From Phycisphaerales bacterium (lineage in GTDB: Bacteria; Planctomycetota; Phycisphaerae; Tepidisphaerales; Tepidisphaeraceae): DNA of 41,735 bases. The translations under genes and the position numbers were made by a program. Below the pieces are notes generated by a model that saw only the letters and a list, made by a program, of their open reading frames with translations, did no database searches and was not told where the DNA came from. Below are positions 17,484-26,993 of this stretch, piece by piece (the first letter of the stretch is position 1; every line of letters starts with the position of its first letter). The stretch covers positions 1-41,735 of the forward strand of contig JADLBV010000042.1 in assembly GCA_020847545.1 (NCBI GenBank), written 5' to 3'.

Positions 17484-20150
17484 TCACGCGGATAAATTAT
17501 TTCGCCCCAATCGCCATTTCAACAGCGGCCGCACCACCAGCACGGTTGCCAGATAAATACATCCCGTCCCCACCGCCATGACCCATCCAAGGCTTTTCAG
17601 CCCCTCGTGATGTCCCAACAGCCAGAAAAATCCGAAACTGCTGGAGGTGATGAATGCGCACAGAAGCAACGCCTGATCGCTGACATCCCAGCGTTTCCAG
17701 ACCCGCCGGGGGTTGTGCAACACCTCCCGATACCGATGCACCATGAATACCCCATATTCGTGCCCCGCCCCGATCAGAATCGGCAGCCCGAAGAAATTGG
17801 CGAAATTCCACTTTACATCAAACAGCCCCATGATCCCGATCAACATCGGCAGCCCCAGCGCCAGCACACTGACCGCCAGCATCGTTTGGCTCAGGCTTTT
17901 CATGTCGATGAAGACCAGAATCACAATCAACGCCAGCGCATAGGCGGTTGACTTGTAAAACGAATTTTCAATCGACGCCGTGGAATGATAAATGTTTGAT
18001 GCGATGCCGGTCACATCCGGATGCCCCGGCACGGCCGCCACCCGCGATTCCACCTCGCGCACAAACCGCCCCAGCGGCTGCGAATGCCAAAGCTGCTCCC
18101 TGGGATAGATATACAGCGCGTATGTCCCGTCCTCGGCTCGCAGATGATTTCGCAACTGCGGCGGCAGCCGATCCACATCCGGCAACGGCGGCGTAAATTG
18201 CCCCGCCAATTCCTTCAACGTCCCCACCAAAACGGTTTGCCATTGATTGATCCGATCGGCCAGTTCCCGTCGAACCATGGGGGAATCGGTTCGCAACACT
18301 TCCATTAACTGCGACAAGGTTTGCGCCGCGGGCTTGCCCTGTAATTTGTCCTTCACCTTCTCCACCCGATCCGCAAGACGAGGCAATTCATCGGATTTCA
18401 ATGGACTTGGCGTGGCCCATTGAATCACGGGAATCTCTTTTTGATGCTCGATCAACCAATCGCGATTGTCATACGCATCCAGAATGCTTTCCGTGCCGGC
18501 AACCGTTGTCGCGCCGGCCAGCGATTGTCGAACCTCCTGAAGCACCGACAAATCCTTCGACAGCACCACCGACGACCAGGTCTGCAATTTGCGGATCATC
18601 CGCACCGATTCGAGATTCTGCGCCTGTAAATTGAGCAAATTGGGATCAAAATCGGTCCGCAGCATGAAGGGGATCATCGCCGCCAATCCCAACGCCCAGA
18701 CCGCCGGCCATACCAATCGCCTCCAACTGCGCGGCGGTGGTTCATCCGGCTCATAACGTCGGCCGGGATGCTTTAGATTCACCTTCACCGGAAACAACAC
18801 CAGCATTGCCGGCAACACCGTATATCCCGCCGCCAGGCACAGCAGCAATCCACCCCCGGCGATCACACCCAGATCGGCCGCCCCGCGAAAATCGGTGAAG
18901 ATCGCCACCCCAAACGCTCCGGCCGCCCCCAGGCACGCCGTCGAGATCGGCGGACTGACATATCGAAACACCCGCGCCCAAACCGCCTGCGCCCGCGGAT
19001 AACGCTGAGCTTCACGCCGATAGCGCGTCAAAATCTGCACCAGATAATCCATGCCGATGCCGATCAGCGCGATCACAAACACCAGCGACAACAGGTTTAA
19101 CTCACCAATGCTGATTGTCGCCCACCCAAACGTCCATCCGATCCCCACCCCCAAGGCCAGTTCGGCCGCCAATGCCAGCCAAAGCGACCGCAGCATCACC
19201 ACCAGCCCGATGAAGACGCAGGTCAACGCCACAATCTCAGCGCGGTGGGTATCGCGGTCGGTGGTGGACATCTCATCGGCCTCCAGCACAGGCCGGCCGG
19301 TCAGGGCGACGTGAAATTCCGGATAACTTTTCGCCACCTCCTCAACGGTCCGTCGAATTTTTCCCACCGTCTGCGAAATCGCCGTCAGGGAGTCAAATCG
19401 CATCACATGATGAACCGTCACCAGCAGAATATGCCGTTGGCCGGTCGGGTCCGATTCATCCGGCAAATACGCATACCCCTGACGGCGCGGATCACCCTGT
19501 TCCAGTGACGAAAATTCGGGCATGAAACGGTCAACCGGCTGACTGGGATTCCGCAAGGCCGACAAAAGGCTCTCGCTGACCAGTTGCACCAGCGGCGCCG
19601 CCTCATCCGCCGGCGCGGCCGCCATCAGGGCATAAAACCGCTCGGTCACAGCGCTGCCCAACAGCACCCGATCCACCCCCGGCTCCCCCACCAAGCTCCC
19701 CAATAGCTGGGCAAACTGCCGATACCCCGCCAGATCGGCCTCCAGCATCTCGTGGTCTTCAAAGAGGAGCGCCTGATTCCCCAAATCTTGCGGATGAACC
19801 CGCGATTCCACCGAATCGACCACATCCAGCGGCCGCAACGCCCCATCAATCGCATCCGCCAGGCTCGTCCAGCGATCAAAAGCCGGCGACTGCCCCCCGC
19901 CGGCCGGCTCGATCAGCACATAAATCGCCTCGTTCTCCGGAAATTTTTCAACGAATTTCAGATAGTCGCCAAAGAATTTGACATCCGGCGAAAAGAGCTT
20001 GTTCTGATCGGTCGAGATTGACAGCCGCATCACCGCGGCCGCCACGCAAACCGCCAGCACCACCCCCGCCACCCCCAGCGTGAGTTTGGGATATTTCACA
20101 ACCATCAGCACGGCCGTCATCAGCCGCCGCTGAACAAAACCCATGATCAC
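17484..20150 (-). CDS. RND/MMPL-family exporter, HpnN-like
   Basis: 888 residues in two homologous halves, each with one helix, a large periplasmic domain and a bundle of five or so helices. The first half has its lead helix at about 22-43 and the core motif GIGMDYLVQILTRYRRE; the second half has the equivalent GAGHEYGVFMVHRYRE, with Glu in place of the usual Asp. The single-polypeptide layout resembles the hopanoid exporter HpnN and mycobacterial MmpL proteins. No hopanoid gene is nearby, so lipid export is inference. It follows spoVR by 57 nt on the same strand and its 3' end lies 6 nt from the convergent HAD gene. Confidence 0.82.
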   Translation of the reverse strand: MIMGFVQRRLMTAVLMVVKYPKLTLGVAGVVLAVCVAAAVMRLSISTDQNKLFSPDVKFFGDYLKFVEKFPENEAIYVLIEPAGGGQSPAFDRWTSLADAIDGALRPLDVVDSVESRVHPQDLGNQALLFEDHEMLEADLAGYRQFAQLLGSLVGEPGVDRVLLGSAVTERFYALMAAAPADEAAPLVQLVSESLLSALRNPSQPVDRFMPEFSSLEQGDPRRQGYAYLPDESDPTGQRHILLVTVHHVMRFDSLTAISQTVGKIRRTVEEVAKSYPEFHVALTGRPVLEADEMSTTDRDTHRAEIVALTCVFIGLVVMLRSLWLALAAELALGVGIGWTFGWATISIGELNLLSLVFVIALIGIGMDYLVQILTRYRREAQRYPRAQAVWARVFRYVSPPISTACLGAAGAFGVAIFTDFRGAADLGVIAGGGLLLCLAAGYTVLPAMLVLFPVKVNLKHPGRRYEPDEPPPRSWRRLVWPAVWALGLAAMIPFMLRTDFDPNLLNLQAQNLESVRMIRKLQTWSSVVLSKDLSVLQEVRQSLAGATTVAGTESILDAYDNRDWLIEHQKEIPVIQWATPSPLKSDELPRLADRVEKVKDKLQGKPAAQTLSQLMEVLRTDSPMVRRELADRINQWQTVLVGTLKELAGQFTPPLPDVDRLPPQLRNHLRAEDGTYALYIYPREQLWHSQPLGRFVREVESRVAAVPGHPDVTGIASNIYHSTASIENSFYKSTAYALALIVILVFIDMKSLSQTMLAVSVLALGLPMLIGIMGLFDVKWNFANFFGLPILIGAGHEYGVFMVHRYREVLHNPRRVWKRWDVSDQALLLCAFITSSSFGFFWLLGHHEGLKSLGWVMAVGTGCIYLATVLVVRPLLKWRLGRNNLSA

Positions 20151-20207
20151 CTCTTGTCTTAAAATCGCCGTCGGCGAATGTGATGGGTTGTCCGAATTTT
20201 GTCAAAT

Positions 20208-21749
20208 TCAGACACTCGCGTGCGCGGGCTTGGGCAGCTCATCATGGATGGTCTGCTGCTTGCACTGATCGCCCGCATATGAAAAGAGGATCATGTCATC
20301 ATCGATCTTCGCCTGCAAATGCACCGGCCGCTGCCAGATGCGATGGATGTTTTTCAACGTCTCGTTAGCGTATTTGATCTCGATGTCCATGCCGTTGTGC
20401 CGGTGGGCCAGATACAGCTCCCCCCGGTTGGCGTAGTTGCCATCGACGACATAGACAAACGGCCGGCCCATGTTGGTCAATTGATAGAGCATCGTCTGCT
20501 TGATGCGCACCGGGTCGCGCGACACGATGCGCAGCTGCCCCGTGTGCGGGTCGCGGCCGTATTGATAAAATTTGTGCTTTTCGATGAATTCCGCCGTCAT
20601 GAATTCATCGATGAAATTGACATCGTTGTAGACCCTGCGCACCTCGAAAATCTTCTGCCGGCCCAGCCCCAGCCCCTTGTCCCAGCGTTTTTTGGCCCCC
20701 AGGTCGCTCGCCTCCTCATAATCACGCCCGAATTTTCCCTTGTTCCAGCGATCCTCGATGTCGCGGAACAACTCGATGCCGATCTTGTACGGATTAAAAT
20801 TTCCCGGCGGCATGTGCACCGTGCCGCTGTGGTGGTCGGCGTAGTCGATGATCTCCTTGGCTTCCACAAAATGCCGGGTCATCAGTGTGCTGTGCCAATA
20901 GCTTGCCCATCCCTCGTTGAGCACCTTGGTCATCCCCTGCGGGGCAAAATAATACGCCTCCTCGCGCACGATCGACAGGCAGTCCATCTGCCAGTCCTCC
21001 AGCCGCGCGTGTTGCAGCAGATACAACAGCACATCCCGCGTCGGCGACGCGGGAGTCACATGACGCATCTTCTTTTTCAGGTCGCGGAGTTTTTTCGCCT
21101 CCGCCTCGATCACGTTGGGCGGGTTGATCCACCGGTCCAGGTAATCCTTGGCCTTGAATTTGCCCGTTGGTTCCTGTGCATTGTCCCGTGAAGCGGTGCC
21201 GCGGTGCTCGTCGGTCGGGGCGCGTTTGAGAAACATGCTGTGCGGATCGATCAAATCCTCGATGCTCAGGCAGACATCCAGAAACTGTTCCACCGTGTCG
21301 TAGCCGTGTTTTTCAATATGTCGGCGGATGCGGGTGGAATGGTTGGCCATCTCATCCATCATTTTGCGGTTGGTCTGGCCGAACCAAAGGTTGTTCTTGA
21401 AAAAATCGGCGTGCCCATACACATGGGCGATCACCAGCTTCTGATCCACCAGGGCGTTGGATTCCTGCAGATAGGCGTAGCACGGGTCGTTGTTGATGAC
21501 CATCTCATAAATGCGCCCCAGTCCGTAAAAATGACGCTTGCGCAGCGATTCATACTCCATCCCAAACCGCCAGTGCGGATAACGTTGCGGGAAACCCCCA
21601 TACGCGGCAATCTGGTTCATCTGCTCATAGTCGCACATCTCGAAGATGACCGGGAAAAAATCCAGGCCATAGGAGCGTGCCTGTTCGCGAATCTGCTTTT
21701 TGGCCGCCAGAAGCTCGGCCGGGAATGTCGCCAGTGTATGTGAAGCCAT
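20208..21749 (-). CDS. spoVR: SpoVR family protein
   Basis: 513 residues from the ATG at 21749 (MASHTLATFPAELL); GAGG lies about 10 nt before it, and the open frame extends 12 codons further without support. Typical family blocks: DFFPVIFEMCDYEQMNQIAA, YPHWRFGMEYE, NNDPCYAYL, VIAHVYGHADFFKNN, EAYYFAPQGMTKVLNEGWASYWHS, and the C-terminal SpoVR core. In Bacillus the protein acts in spore cortex formation; in enterobacteria (YcgB) it travels with the PrkA kinase YeaG and YhbH. Neither partner is here; instead an MMPL exporter follows. Its biochemical role is unknown. Confidence 0.92.
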   Translation of the reverse strand: MASHTLATFPAELLAAKKQIREQARSYGLDFFPVIFEMCDYEQMNQIAAYGGFPQRYPHWRFGMEYESLRKRHFYGLGRIYEMVINNDPCYAYLQESNALVDQKLVIAHVYGHADFFKNNLWFGQTNRKMMDEMANHSTRIRRHIEKHGYDTVEQFLDVCLSIEDLIDPHSMFLKRAPTDEHRGTASRDNAQEPTGKFKAKDYLDRWINPPNVIEAEAKKLRDLKKKMRHVTPASPTRDVLLYLLQHARLEDWQMDCLSIVREEAYYFAPQGMTKVLNEGWASYWHSTLMTRHFVEAKEIIDYADHHSGTVHMPPGNFNPYKIGIELFRDIEDRWNKGKFGRDYEEASDLGAKKRWDKGLGLGRQKIFEVRRVYNDVNFIDEFMTAEFIEKHKFYQYGRDPHTGQLRIVSRDPVRIKQTMLYQLTNMGRPFVYVVDGNYANRGELYLAHRHNGMDIEIKYANETLKNIHRIWQRPVHLQAKIDDDMILFSYAGDQCKQQTIHDELPKPAHASV

Positions 21750-21772
21750 GACGATTAATCCTCGTGTACCAT

Positions 21773-21784
21773 TCCATTGTAGCA
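21773..21784 (-). promoter_or_regulatory. Extended -10 promoter for spoVR
   Basis: On the minus strand the sequence reads TGCTACAAT (TACAAT at 21781-21776 preceded by TGn), an extended -10 element. Transcription would start near 21769, about 20 nt before the spoVR ATG. No convincing -35 is seen, as often with extended -10 promoters. Confidence 0.4.
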
Positions 21785-21820
21785 CCGCAATGTCGGTCCG
21801 GTCCGCAAAAAATCCCTCGC

Positions 21821-21849
21821 TTGCCCATCGACCGCCCCGGCGCTACAGT
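21821..21849 (+). promoter_or_regulatory. Sigma-70-type promoter for the TIM-barrel gene
   Basis: TTGCCC (21821-21826), 17-nt spacer, TACAGT (21844-21849). Four of six and four of six matches. It is placed about 20 nt before the ATG at 21869, so the leader would be short. Confidence 0.4.
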
Positions 21850-21868
21850 CTGCGGCCAACGGTTTTCC

Positions 21869-22771
21869 ATGACCAACCCCCTATTCTCTATCGTCGCCGA
21901 CGCCTATTCGGATGAACCTGGAATTGCCGCCCGCGCCGCCTCGGCCGCAGGTTTTGCCGGCATCCTGTTCGACTCAGCCGGCCCACGCCTCGATCTGACC
22001 ACCCTTTCCAACACCGGAATCCGCGAATTTCGCCACATTTTGTCGGCCGCCAACGTGAAATTGACCGCCCTGCGTGCCCCCATCGACCCCAAAGGATTTT
22101 CCCCCGGATCGGACATCGACCGCCAACTGAATCGGATCGAAAAAACCCTCCGCGCCGCCGCCGACCTGAAAGCCCCGCTGGTCTGCCTCGACATCGGCCC
22201 CCTTCCCCCCGACCCGCAACCCACCACCCCCCGGCCGACCATCACCCCCGCCCAGGCGGGATTGATCCTGATCCCCACCCTCGACGCCGCACCACCCCTC
22301 CAACCCACCCCTCCGGCCAAAATCGACCCCCAATTCATCGCGCAGGTGGATGGCGCACTGGCCGAACTAGGCAACCGCGCTGACCGATTCGGCATCCCAC
22401 TGGCATTTCATTCCGAACGATCCAGTTTCGCCTCTTTGATGCGCGCCTTGCGCCAGGCCGACTGCCCGTGGTTCGGCATCAACCTCGACCCCGTCTCTCT
22501 TCTTCAAGATCAATGGGATATCGACCAGGTCTTCAGTGCCGCCGGCCCCCAAATCCTACACCTGCGCGCCCGCGACGCCCTTCGCGGCGACCAAAATCGC
22601 ATCCAACCCACCCCAATCGGTGCCGGAGATGTGGACTGGCCCCACCTGATGGCCAACCTGCGCCAGACCGGCACACAAATCCCAATCACCTTAGACCCCA
22701 TCTCCCTCCCCAACCGCCCCGCCGCCGCCATTGCGGGCCGGGCGTTTCTGCTCAGGCAGTGGCAAGGTTGA
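21869..22771 (+). CDS. Sugar phosphate isomerase/epimerase-like TIM-barrel protein
   Basis: 300 residues from the ATG at 21869 (MTNPLFSIVADAY); the frame is open further upstream but crosses the predicted promoter. The pattern fits the xylose-isomerase-like TIM barrel: AASAAGFAGILFDSAG, LTALRAPIDPKGF, APLVCLDIG, IPLAFHSERSSF with a likely metal Glu, FGINLDPVSLL, ILHLRARDAL, and GAGDVDWPHLM near the end. These enzymes bind a divalent metal and isomerise or epimerise keto-sugars; the substrate is unknown. A Pro-rich insert (about 110-155) interrupts the barrel and is unusual. It is divergent from spoVR. Confidence 0.75.
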   Translation: MTNPLFSIVADAYSDEPGIAARAASAAGFAGILFDSAGPRLDLTTLSNTGIREFRHILSAANVKLTALRAPIDPKGFSPGSDIDRQLNRIEKTLRAAADLKAPLVCLDIGPLPPDPQPTTPRPTITPAQAGLILIPTLDAAPPLQPTPPAKIDPQFIAQVDGALAELGNRADRFGIPLAFHSERSSFASLMRALRQADCPWFGINLDPVSLLQDQWDIDQVFSAAGPQILHLRARDALRGDQNRIQPTPIGAGDVDWPHLMANLRQTGTQIPITLDPISLPNRPAAAIAGRAFLLRQWQG

Positions 22772-22850
22772 AACCTCGCCCTGATTGGTCTTGTCCATCA
22801 CCTCCACCTCTGGTTTGTCGTTCCACCTTCATCGGCTAGGATCATGCCCA

Positions 22851-24899
22851 TTGAGCGGACGCAAAAAACAACTTCCTTCCGTTGTCGCACCTTTGGGTGA
22901 ACGCAATGGCTTGGTTGGCAAATCGATTCTGGCGGCCATCGGGTTGCTGGCGTTGGTTTGGCTGGCTTATTCGCCAGTGTTGTCGGCCGGATATATTTGG
23001 GATGATCCCGATTATGTCACCCGCAATCCGGTGTTGCGGTCCTGGGAGGGGTTGTCTGACATCTGGATTTCGCCCACCTCCACGCCGCAATATTATCCGA
23101 TGGTCTTCAGTTCATTCTGGGTTGAATATCATCTGTGGGAACTGCATCCGGCCGGTTATCACATTGATAACATTCTGCTTCATACGTTGAGCGCCATTCT
23201 TCTGTGGGTGGTGTTGAAAAAATTGAAGGTTCCCGGGGCGTGGATGGGGGCGGCGATTTTTGCCGTTCATCCCATCGAGGTGGAATCGGTGGCGTGGATC
23301 ACCGAACGCAAAAATGTGTTGTCGCTGGTCTTTTATCTGGCCGCCCTGCTGGTCTATTTTCGCACGCCCGCGGGGAAAATGCTGCTGGAATCAACCGATT
23401 CACAACCCGACAAAACTTTTTGGCGCTCCCCCGCATGGTGGGTGGCGCTGGGATTGTTTGTCGCGGCGCTATTGAGCAAATCGGTGACCGCCTCCTGGCC
23501 GATGGGGGTGCTGGTGTTGGTCTGGTGGAAACGGGGTCGGATTCGTTGGCGCGACCTGTTCCCCCTTCTCCCCTTCATCCTCATCGGCGTCGCGTTGGCG
23601 CTCAACACCGCCCGCATGGAACATCAGCAGGTGGGGGCGTATGGGGCGGAATGGGCCTTTTCATGGATTGATCGTTGTCTGATCGCCGGGCGGGCCCTCT
23701 GGTTTTATGTGGGCAAATTGATTTGGCCTCATCCGCTGGTCTTCATCTATCCACGCTGGACCATCGACGCCAATCAGCCGATGCAATATCTCTATCCAGC
23801 GGCCGCGCTGTTGGTGGTGGCGATTCTCTTTTTCCTGCGTCGGCATATCGGACGAGGACCGTTGGCGGCCGTGCTGCTCTATGGTGGGACGCTCTTTCCG
23901 GCGTTGGGGTTTTTCAATGTCTTTCCGATGCGCTATTCCTTCGTGGCCGATCATTTTCAGTATCACGCGGGAATCGCCCTGATCGTGTTGGGCACGGCTT
24001 GTGGAACGCAATTGATAATGCGATGGAAATGGGCGCCCTTGTACATCTGGATGATCTGCGCGGCCATCCTGGCGGATGGGGTCTGGATGACCCGCAGGCA
24101 GGTGCGCATCTATACCAATCCCATGACATTGTGGACCGACACGCTGAGCAAAAATCCCAACTCGTGGATGGTTCACATGAACCTCGGCCATGTGTGGATG
24201 GATCAATGGAAGGCACTTCACGCGGCCGGCCAGGATGCGCAAGCACATGAGATGTTTGCCAAGGCATTGGCTGAATATCAGGTTTCGCTGCAACTGGCCC
24301 CCCAGCTTCCTGAGACGCATCTGGTACTGGGACAAGCGATGGCCGAACAGGGGGACTATGAGGCCGCCATTCTGTATTACCGACAAACGCAGAGATTGGC
24401 CGAGCGTTCCGGGCGGGCGATCTGGTATGTGGAGGTGTACAACAGCCTTGGGCTGGCCTTGTCGGCCACGGGTCATCCCGATGAAGCCATCGCCAACTAT
24501 CGCAAGGCGATTGAACTGCGTCCCAACTATGCCCGGGCGCATTACAACCTGGCGGTGGAACTGGAAAAACAAAAACGACTCGATGATGCCATCGCCGAAT
24601 ATGGCCGAACCATCGAATTGGATCCGGACAATGTGCAGGCGCATTACAATCTGGGAAATTGCTATCTTAATCAGCGCCGGTTGGCCGAGGCGGCCGAACA
24701 ATATTCGATTGTCATTCGACTGAACCCCCGGCACGCGGCCGCTTATGCCAATCGCGGCTGGGTTTATGTTCTGGCCGGTCAAAATAGCGCGGCGGCGGCC
24801 GATTTCCGCGCCGCACTGGCCATTGATCCCAACCTCGAGCCCGCCCAAAAAGGGCTGCAAAAAGTGGCCCCGGAACGATTCCCACCTGTTGATAGATGA
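22851..24899 (+). CDS. TMTC-like GT-C membrane glycosyltransferase with C-terminal TPRs
   Basis: About 682 residues from TTG at 22851 (AGGA about 10 nt upstream); an earlier TTG at 22785 is possible, so the start is uncertain. The N-terminal ~430 residues hold about ten membrane helices. The first periplasmic loop carries WDDPDYVTRNP, the acidic pair expected of GT-C enzymes that use lipid-linked sugar donors, and FAVHPIEVESVAWITERKN is a strongly conserved block of the TMTC type. The last ~230 residues contain five or so TPRs (HYNLAVELEKQKRLDDAIAEYGRTIELDP and similar). Probably an O-glycosyltransferase acting at the outer face of the inner membrane. A paralogue lies at 38642-40444. Confidence 0.8.
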   Translation: MSGRKKQLPSVVAPLGERNGLVGKSILAAIGLLALVWLAYSPVLSAGYIWDDPDYVTRNPVLRSWEGLSDIWISPTSTPQYYPMVFSSFWVEYHLWELHPAGYHIDNILLHTLSAILLWVVLKKLKVPGAWMGAAIFAVHPIEVESVAWITERKNVLSLVFYLAALLVYFRTPAGKMLLESTDSQPDKTFWRSPAWWVALGLFVAALLSKSVTASWPMGVLVLVWWKRGRIRWRDLFPLLPFILIGVALALNTARMEHQQVGAYGAEWAFSWIDRCLIAGRALWFYVGKLIWPHPLVFIYPRWTIDANQPMQYLYPAAALLVVAILFFLRRHIGRGPLAAVLLYGGTLFPALGFFNVFPMRYSFVADHFQYHAGIALIVLGTACGTQLIMRWKWAPLYIWMICAAILADGVWMTRRQVRIYTNPMTLWTDTLSKNPNSWMVHMNLGHVWMDQWKALHAAGQDAQAHEMFAKALAEYQVSLQLAPQLPETHLVLGQAMAEQGDYEAAILYYRQTQRLAERSGRAIWYVEVYNSLGLALSATGHPDEAIANYRKAIELRPNYARAHYNLAVELEKQKRLDDAIAEYGRTIELDPDNVQAHYNLGNCYLNQRRLAEAAEQYSIVIRLNPRHAAAYANRGWVYVLAGQNSAAAADFRAALAIDPNLEPAQKGLQKVAPERFPPVDR

Positions 24900-25002
24900 T
24901 AAGTTAAGTACCAATAAAGAGTTATGACAATTTCAACCCTTCCGATTGGACAAATCACAAAAATGCGCCTATCCTATGTCAGATAAGACATTTAACCCTC
25001 CG

Positions 25003-25036
25003 ACGGCCCGTCGCATGCCCTCCAGCGGCGGGCCGT
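25003..25036. terminator. Hairpin between convergent genes, possible terminator
   Basis: ACGGCCCGTCGC (25003-25014) and GCGGCGGGCCGT (25025-25036) form a GC-rich stem with one mismatch and a 10-nt loop. It lies between the convergent TMTC-like and GT2 genes. A short CTTTT follows on the plus strand; the T-tract is weak, so termination is likely but not certain. Confidence 0.4.
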
Positions 25037-25042
25037 TACCTT

Positions 25043-25954
25043 TTACCCCAAAAGAGATGCCCGCCTGCGGATTTTACGCCGGGTTTCCAGGATGCGCCAG
25101 GTTGATCGCTCGGCTAATGTACCAAGCGTGCGGGTGGAGAGGAGATGGCCGGCCGCCGATTTGGCGGATTTGATGGCCTGTATGGCCGACCCTTGTCGAA
25201 TGGCTTCCACCACCTCATTGGCCCGCATGGCGGCGGCTTCGAGGGCGAAATAGGACGGCAATCCTTTTCCACCGTGCCGGCGGGCGACCTGTTCCACCTC
25301 GTTGAGCCGGCTCATCCCGCCGGTTGCTGTTTTGTTTCCTCCATCCCACCGATAATCCGCGAAAACCCTCGGCACATAAGCCACCGGAAACCGTTTGGCG
25401 ATTTTGAGCCACAGATCATAATCCATCGCCCATGACAAACCGGCGTCCAGCCCCCCTACCGCTTCATAGGCCGATCGTCGAAAAAAAGTGGCGGGCTGAA
25501 CGATGAAGTCGGATATGTTCAGCAACCGCTGGTAATTAAACGGCTCCACCTGCGAACAGGGACCGAGTTGTCGGCCATGCGAATCGATAAAGCACGCATC
25601 TCCATAAATGAGCATGACTTGCGGATGATCCGAAAAATATTGAGCCGCTGTCGCGATGGCACCGGTGCGATAGCGGTCGTCGGCGTTGAGCCAGCCGAGA
25701 ATCTCGCCGCAAGATTGCTTAAATCCCTTGATAATCGCATCGGTTTGACCGCGATCCGGCTCGCTGATCCATGCAAGTCGGCCGGTGTATTGTTGAAGCA
25801 AGGCCTGCGTCTGGTCGGCCGATCCGCCGTCGATCACTCGATATTCCAGTTGGGAATAATTCTGCTCCAGCACGCTATCAACCGCCTCGCGCAGGCGATG
25901 GGCGTGGTTGAAAGTGGGGGTAATGATCGAAACCGATAGCAAATCCCGCTCCAT
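25043..25954 (-). CDS. Glycosyltransferase family 2
   Basis: 303 residues from the ATG at 25954; a GTG 18 nt earlier is also in frame. The GT-A fold is clear: SVSIITPTFNHAHRL, YRVIDGGSADQT (nucleotide-binding Asp), SEPDRGQTDAIIKGF, and the LNADDRY sequence in the DxD position. The QPATFFRRSAYEAVGGLD and MDYDLWLKI segments are the usual acceptor-side blocks. No membrane helices are evident, so it is probably cytoplasmic and adds a sugar to a surface-glycan precursor. It is transcribed away from the second GT2 gene across a shared 166-nt upstream region. Confidence 0.88.
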   Translation of the reverse strand: MERDLLSVSIITPTFNHAHRLREAVDSVLEQNYSQLEYRVIDGGSADQTQALLQQYTGRLAWISEPDRGQTDAIIKGFKQSCGEILGWLNADDRYRTGAIATAAQYFSDHPQVMLIYGDACFIDSHGRQLGPCSQVEPFNYQRLLNISDFIVQPATFFRRSAYEAVGGLDAGLSWAMDYDLWLKIAKRFPVAYVPRVFADYRWDGGNKTATGGMSRLNEVEQVARRHGGKGLPSYFALEAAAMRANEVVEAIRQGSAIQAIKSAKSAAGHLLSTRTLGTLAERSTWRILETRRKIRRRASLLG

Positions 25955-26071
25955 TTTTGGAGTTGTCACCACAGGCTATCGGCCTTTTAGCCATGGGGCA
26001 AATGGGGTATCGTCATGGACCATTGTGGGTGATGGTTGCCGTTTTAAGAGTCCCAACGAAGTCTGATTTTC

Positions 26072-26080
26072 TGTTACAAT
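26072..26080 (+). promoter_or_regulatory. Extended -10 promoter for the GT2-DUF2304 pair
   Basis: TGTTACAAT: TACAAT (26075-26080) with the TGn extension. Transcription would start near 26087, about 34 nt before the ATG at 26121. No clear -35. Confidence 0.45.
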
Positions 26081-26120
26081 ACGGGTTTATCGGGTTTTCC
26101 ATCGTTTTGCCCGGCTGTTT

Positions 26121-26993
26121 ATGAAGCGATTCGCATTGCCAACGGATGGTTCGGTGCGTTGCCTGATCATTGTTCCGGTCTTTAATGAACGGGATTCGGT
26201 CGGCAAGCTGGTGCATCGTCTGCGCCGGGCTTTGCCTCGCTTTTGCGATGTGCTGGTGATCGACGATGGATCGACCGATGACACAGTGCGGCAGGTTCCC
26301 GTCGGGACGAAGGTGATTCCGCTCCCGTTTAACCTGGGGATCGGCGGGGCGATGCAGACGGGTTATCGATACGCGGCACTGAACAATTACGATCTGGCGG
26401 TGCAGGTGGATGGGGATGGGCAACATCGGCCGGGGGAGGTTTGTCGGCTGATTGAGCATCTTCGGTCGGCTGATGTGGACATGGTTGTCGGGTCGCGATT
26501 TCTGGAACCCGTCAAATTTTATCATCAGACGACGATCCGCAAGGCGGGTAGCTGGTTTTTGCGGGCGTTGATCCGGGGGTTGACGGGATTAAACATCACC
26601 GACTGCACCAGCGGGTTTCGGGCCGCCAATCGGCGGGTGATCGATGCCTTTGCCCACTGGTATCCGGAGGATTATCCGGAACCGGAAGTGATTGTGCTGC
26701 TGCACCGCGCCGGGTTTAAGATTGATGAACTCGCGGTTCGGATGCGCCAACGTCGCACCGGCCAGAGCAGCATCAGTTTGATCAATGGAATTTTTTACGT
26801 TCTGAAAGTCACCACCTGCCTTCTGCTGGACCTGGTGCGCCGGCCGTGGCCGATGGGGAAGATCGATTTACCGGTGAAAGACCATGTGGCTGTACCAACT
26901 CATCGTGCCGTACCTGAAACAATTGATCCTGCTGGCGATTGGGGCGAGCCTGCTGCTGCTGGCGGTTCGGCGGCTCAGTCAATACAAGCTTAA
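26121..26993 (+). CDS. Polyprenyl-phosphate-type glycosyltransferase family 2
   Basis: 290 residues to the first stop. IIVPVFNERDSVGKLV, VLVIDDGSTDDT, FNLGIGGAMQTGYRYA and VQVDGDGQHRPGEV define a dolichol-phosphate-mannose-synthase-like GT2 (DPM1/DPG type), and DCTSGFRAANRRVID is a conserved acceptor block. It probably loads a sugar onto polyprenyl phosphate at the inner face. The last ~36 residues (from about VAVPTHR) run over the start of the DUF2304 gene in another frame and are Ala/Gly/Pro-rich, unlike the family. Either a long real overlap or a lost stop or frameshift near 26880 explains this. Confidence 0.88.
   Translation: MKRFALPTDGSVRCLIIVPVFNERDSVGKLVHRLRRALPRFCDVLVIDDGSTDDTVRQVPVGTKVIPLPFNLGIGGAMQTGYRYAALNNYDLAVQVDGDGQHRPGEVCRLIEHLRSADVDMVVGSRFLEPVKFYHQTTIRKAGSWFLRALIRGLTGLNITDCTSGFRAANRRVIDAFAHWYPEDYPEPEVIVLLHRAGFKIDELAVRMRQRRTGQSSISLINGIFYVLKVTTCLLLDLVRRPWPMGKIDLPVKDHVAVPTHRAVPETIDPAGDWGEPAAAGGSAAQSIQA

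Noticed and set aside
23661-24914. 417-codon antisense open frame opposite the TMTC-like gene
   Set aside because: Shadow of the real gene; no start signal and no recognisable fold.
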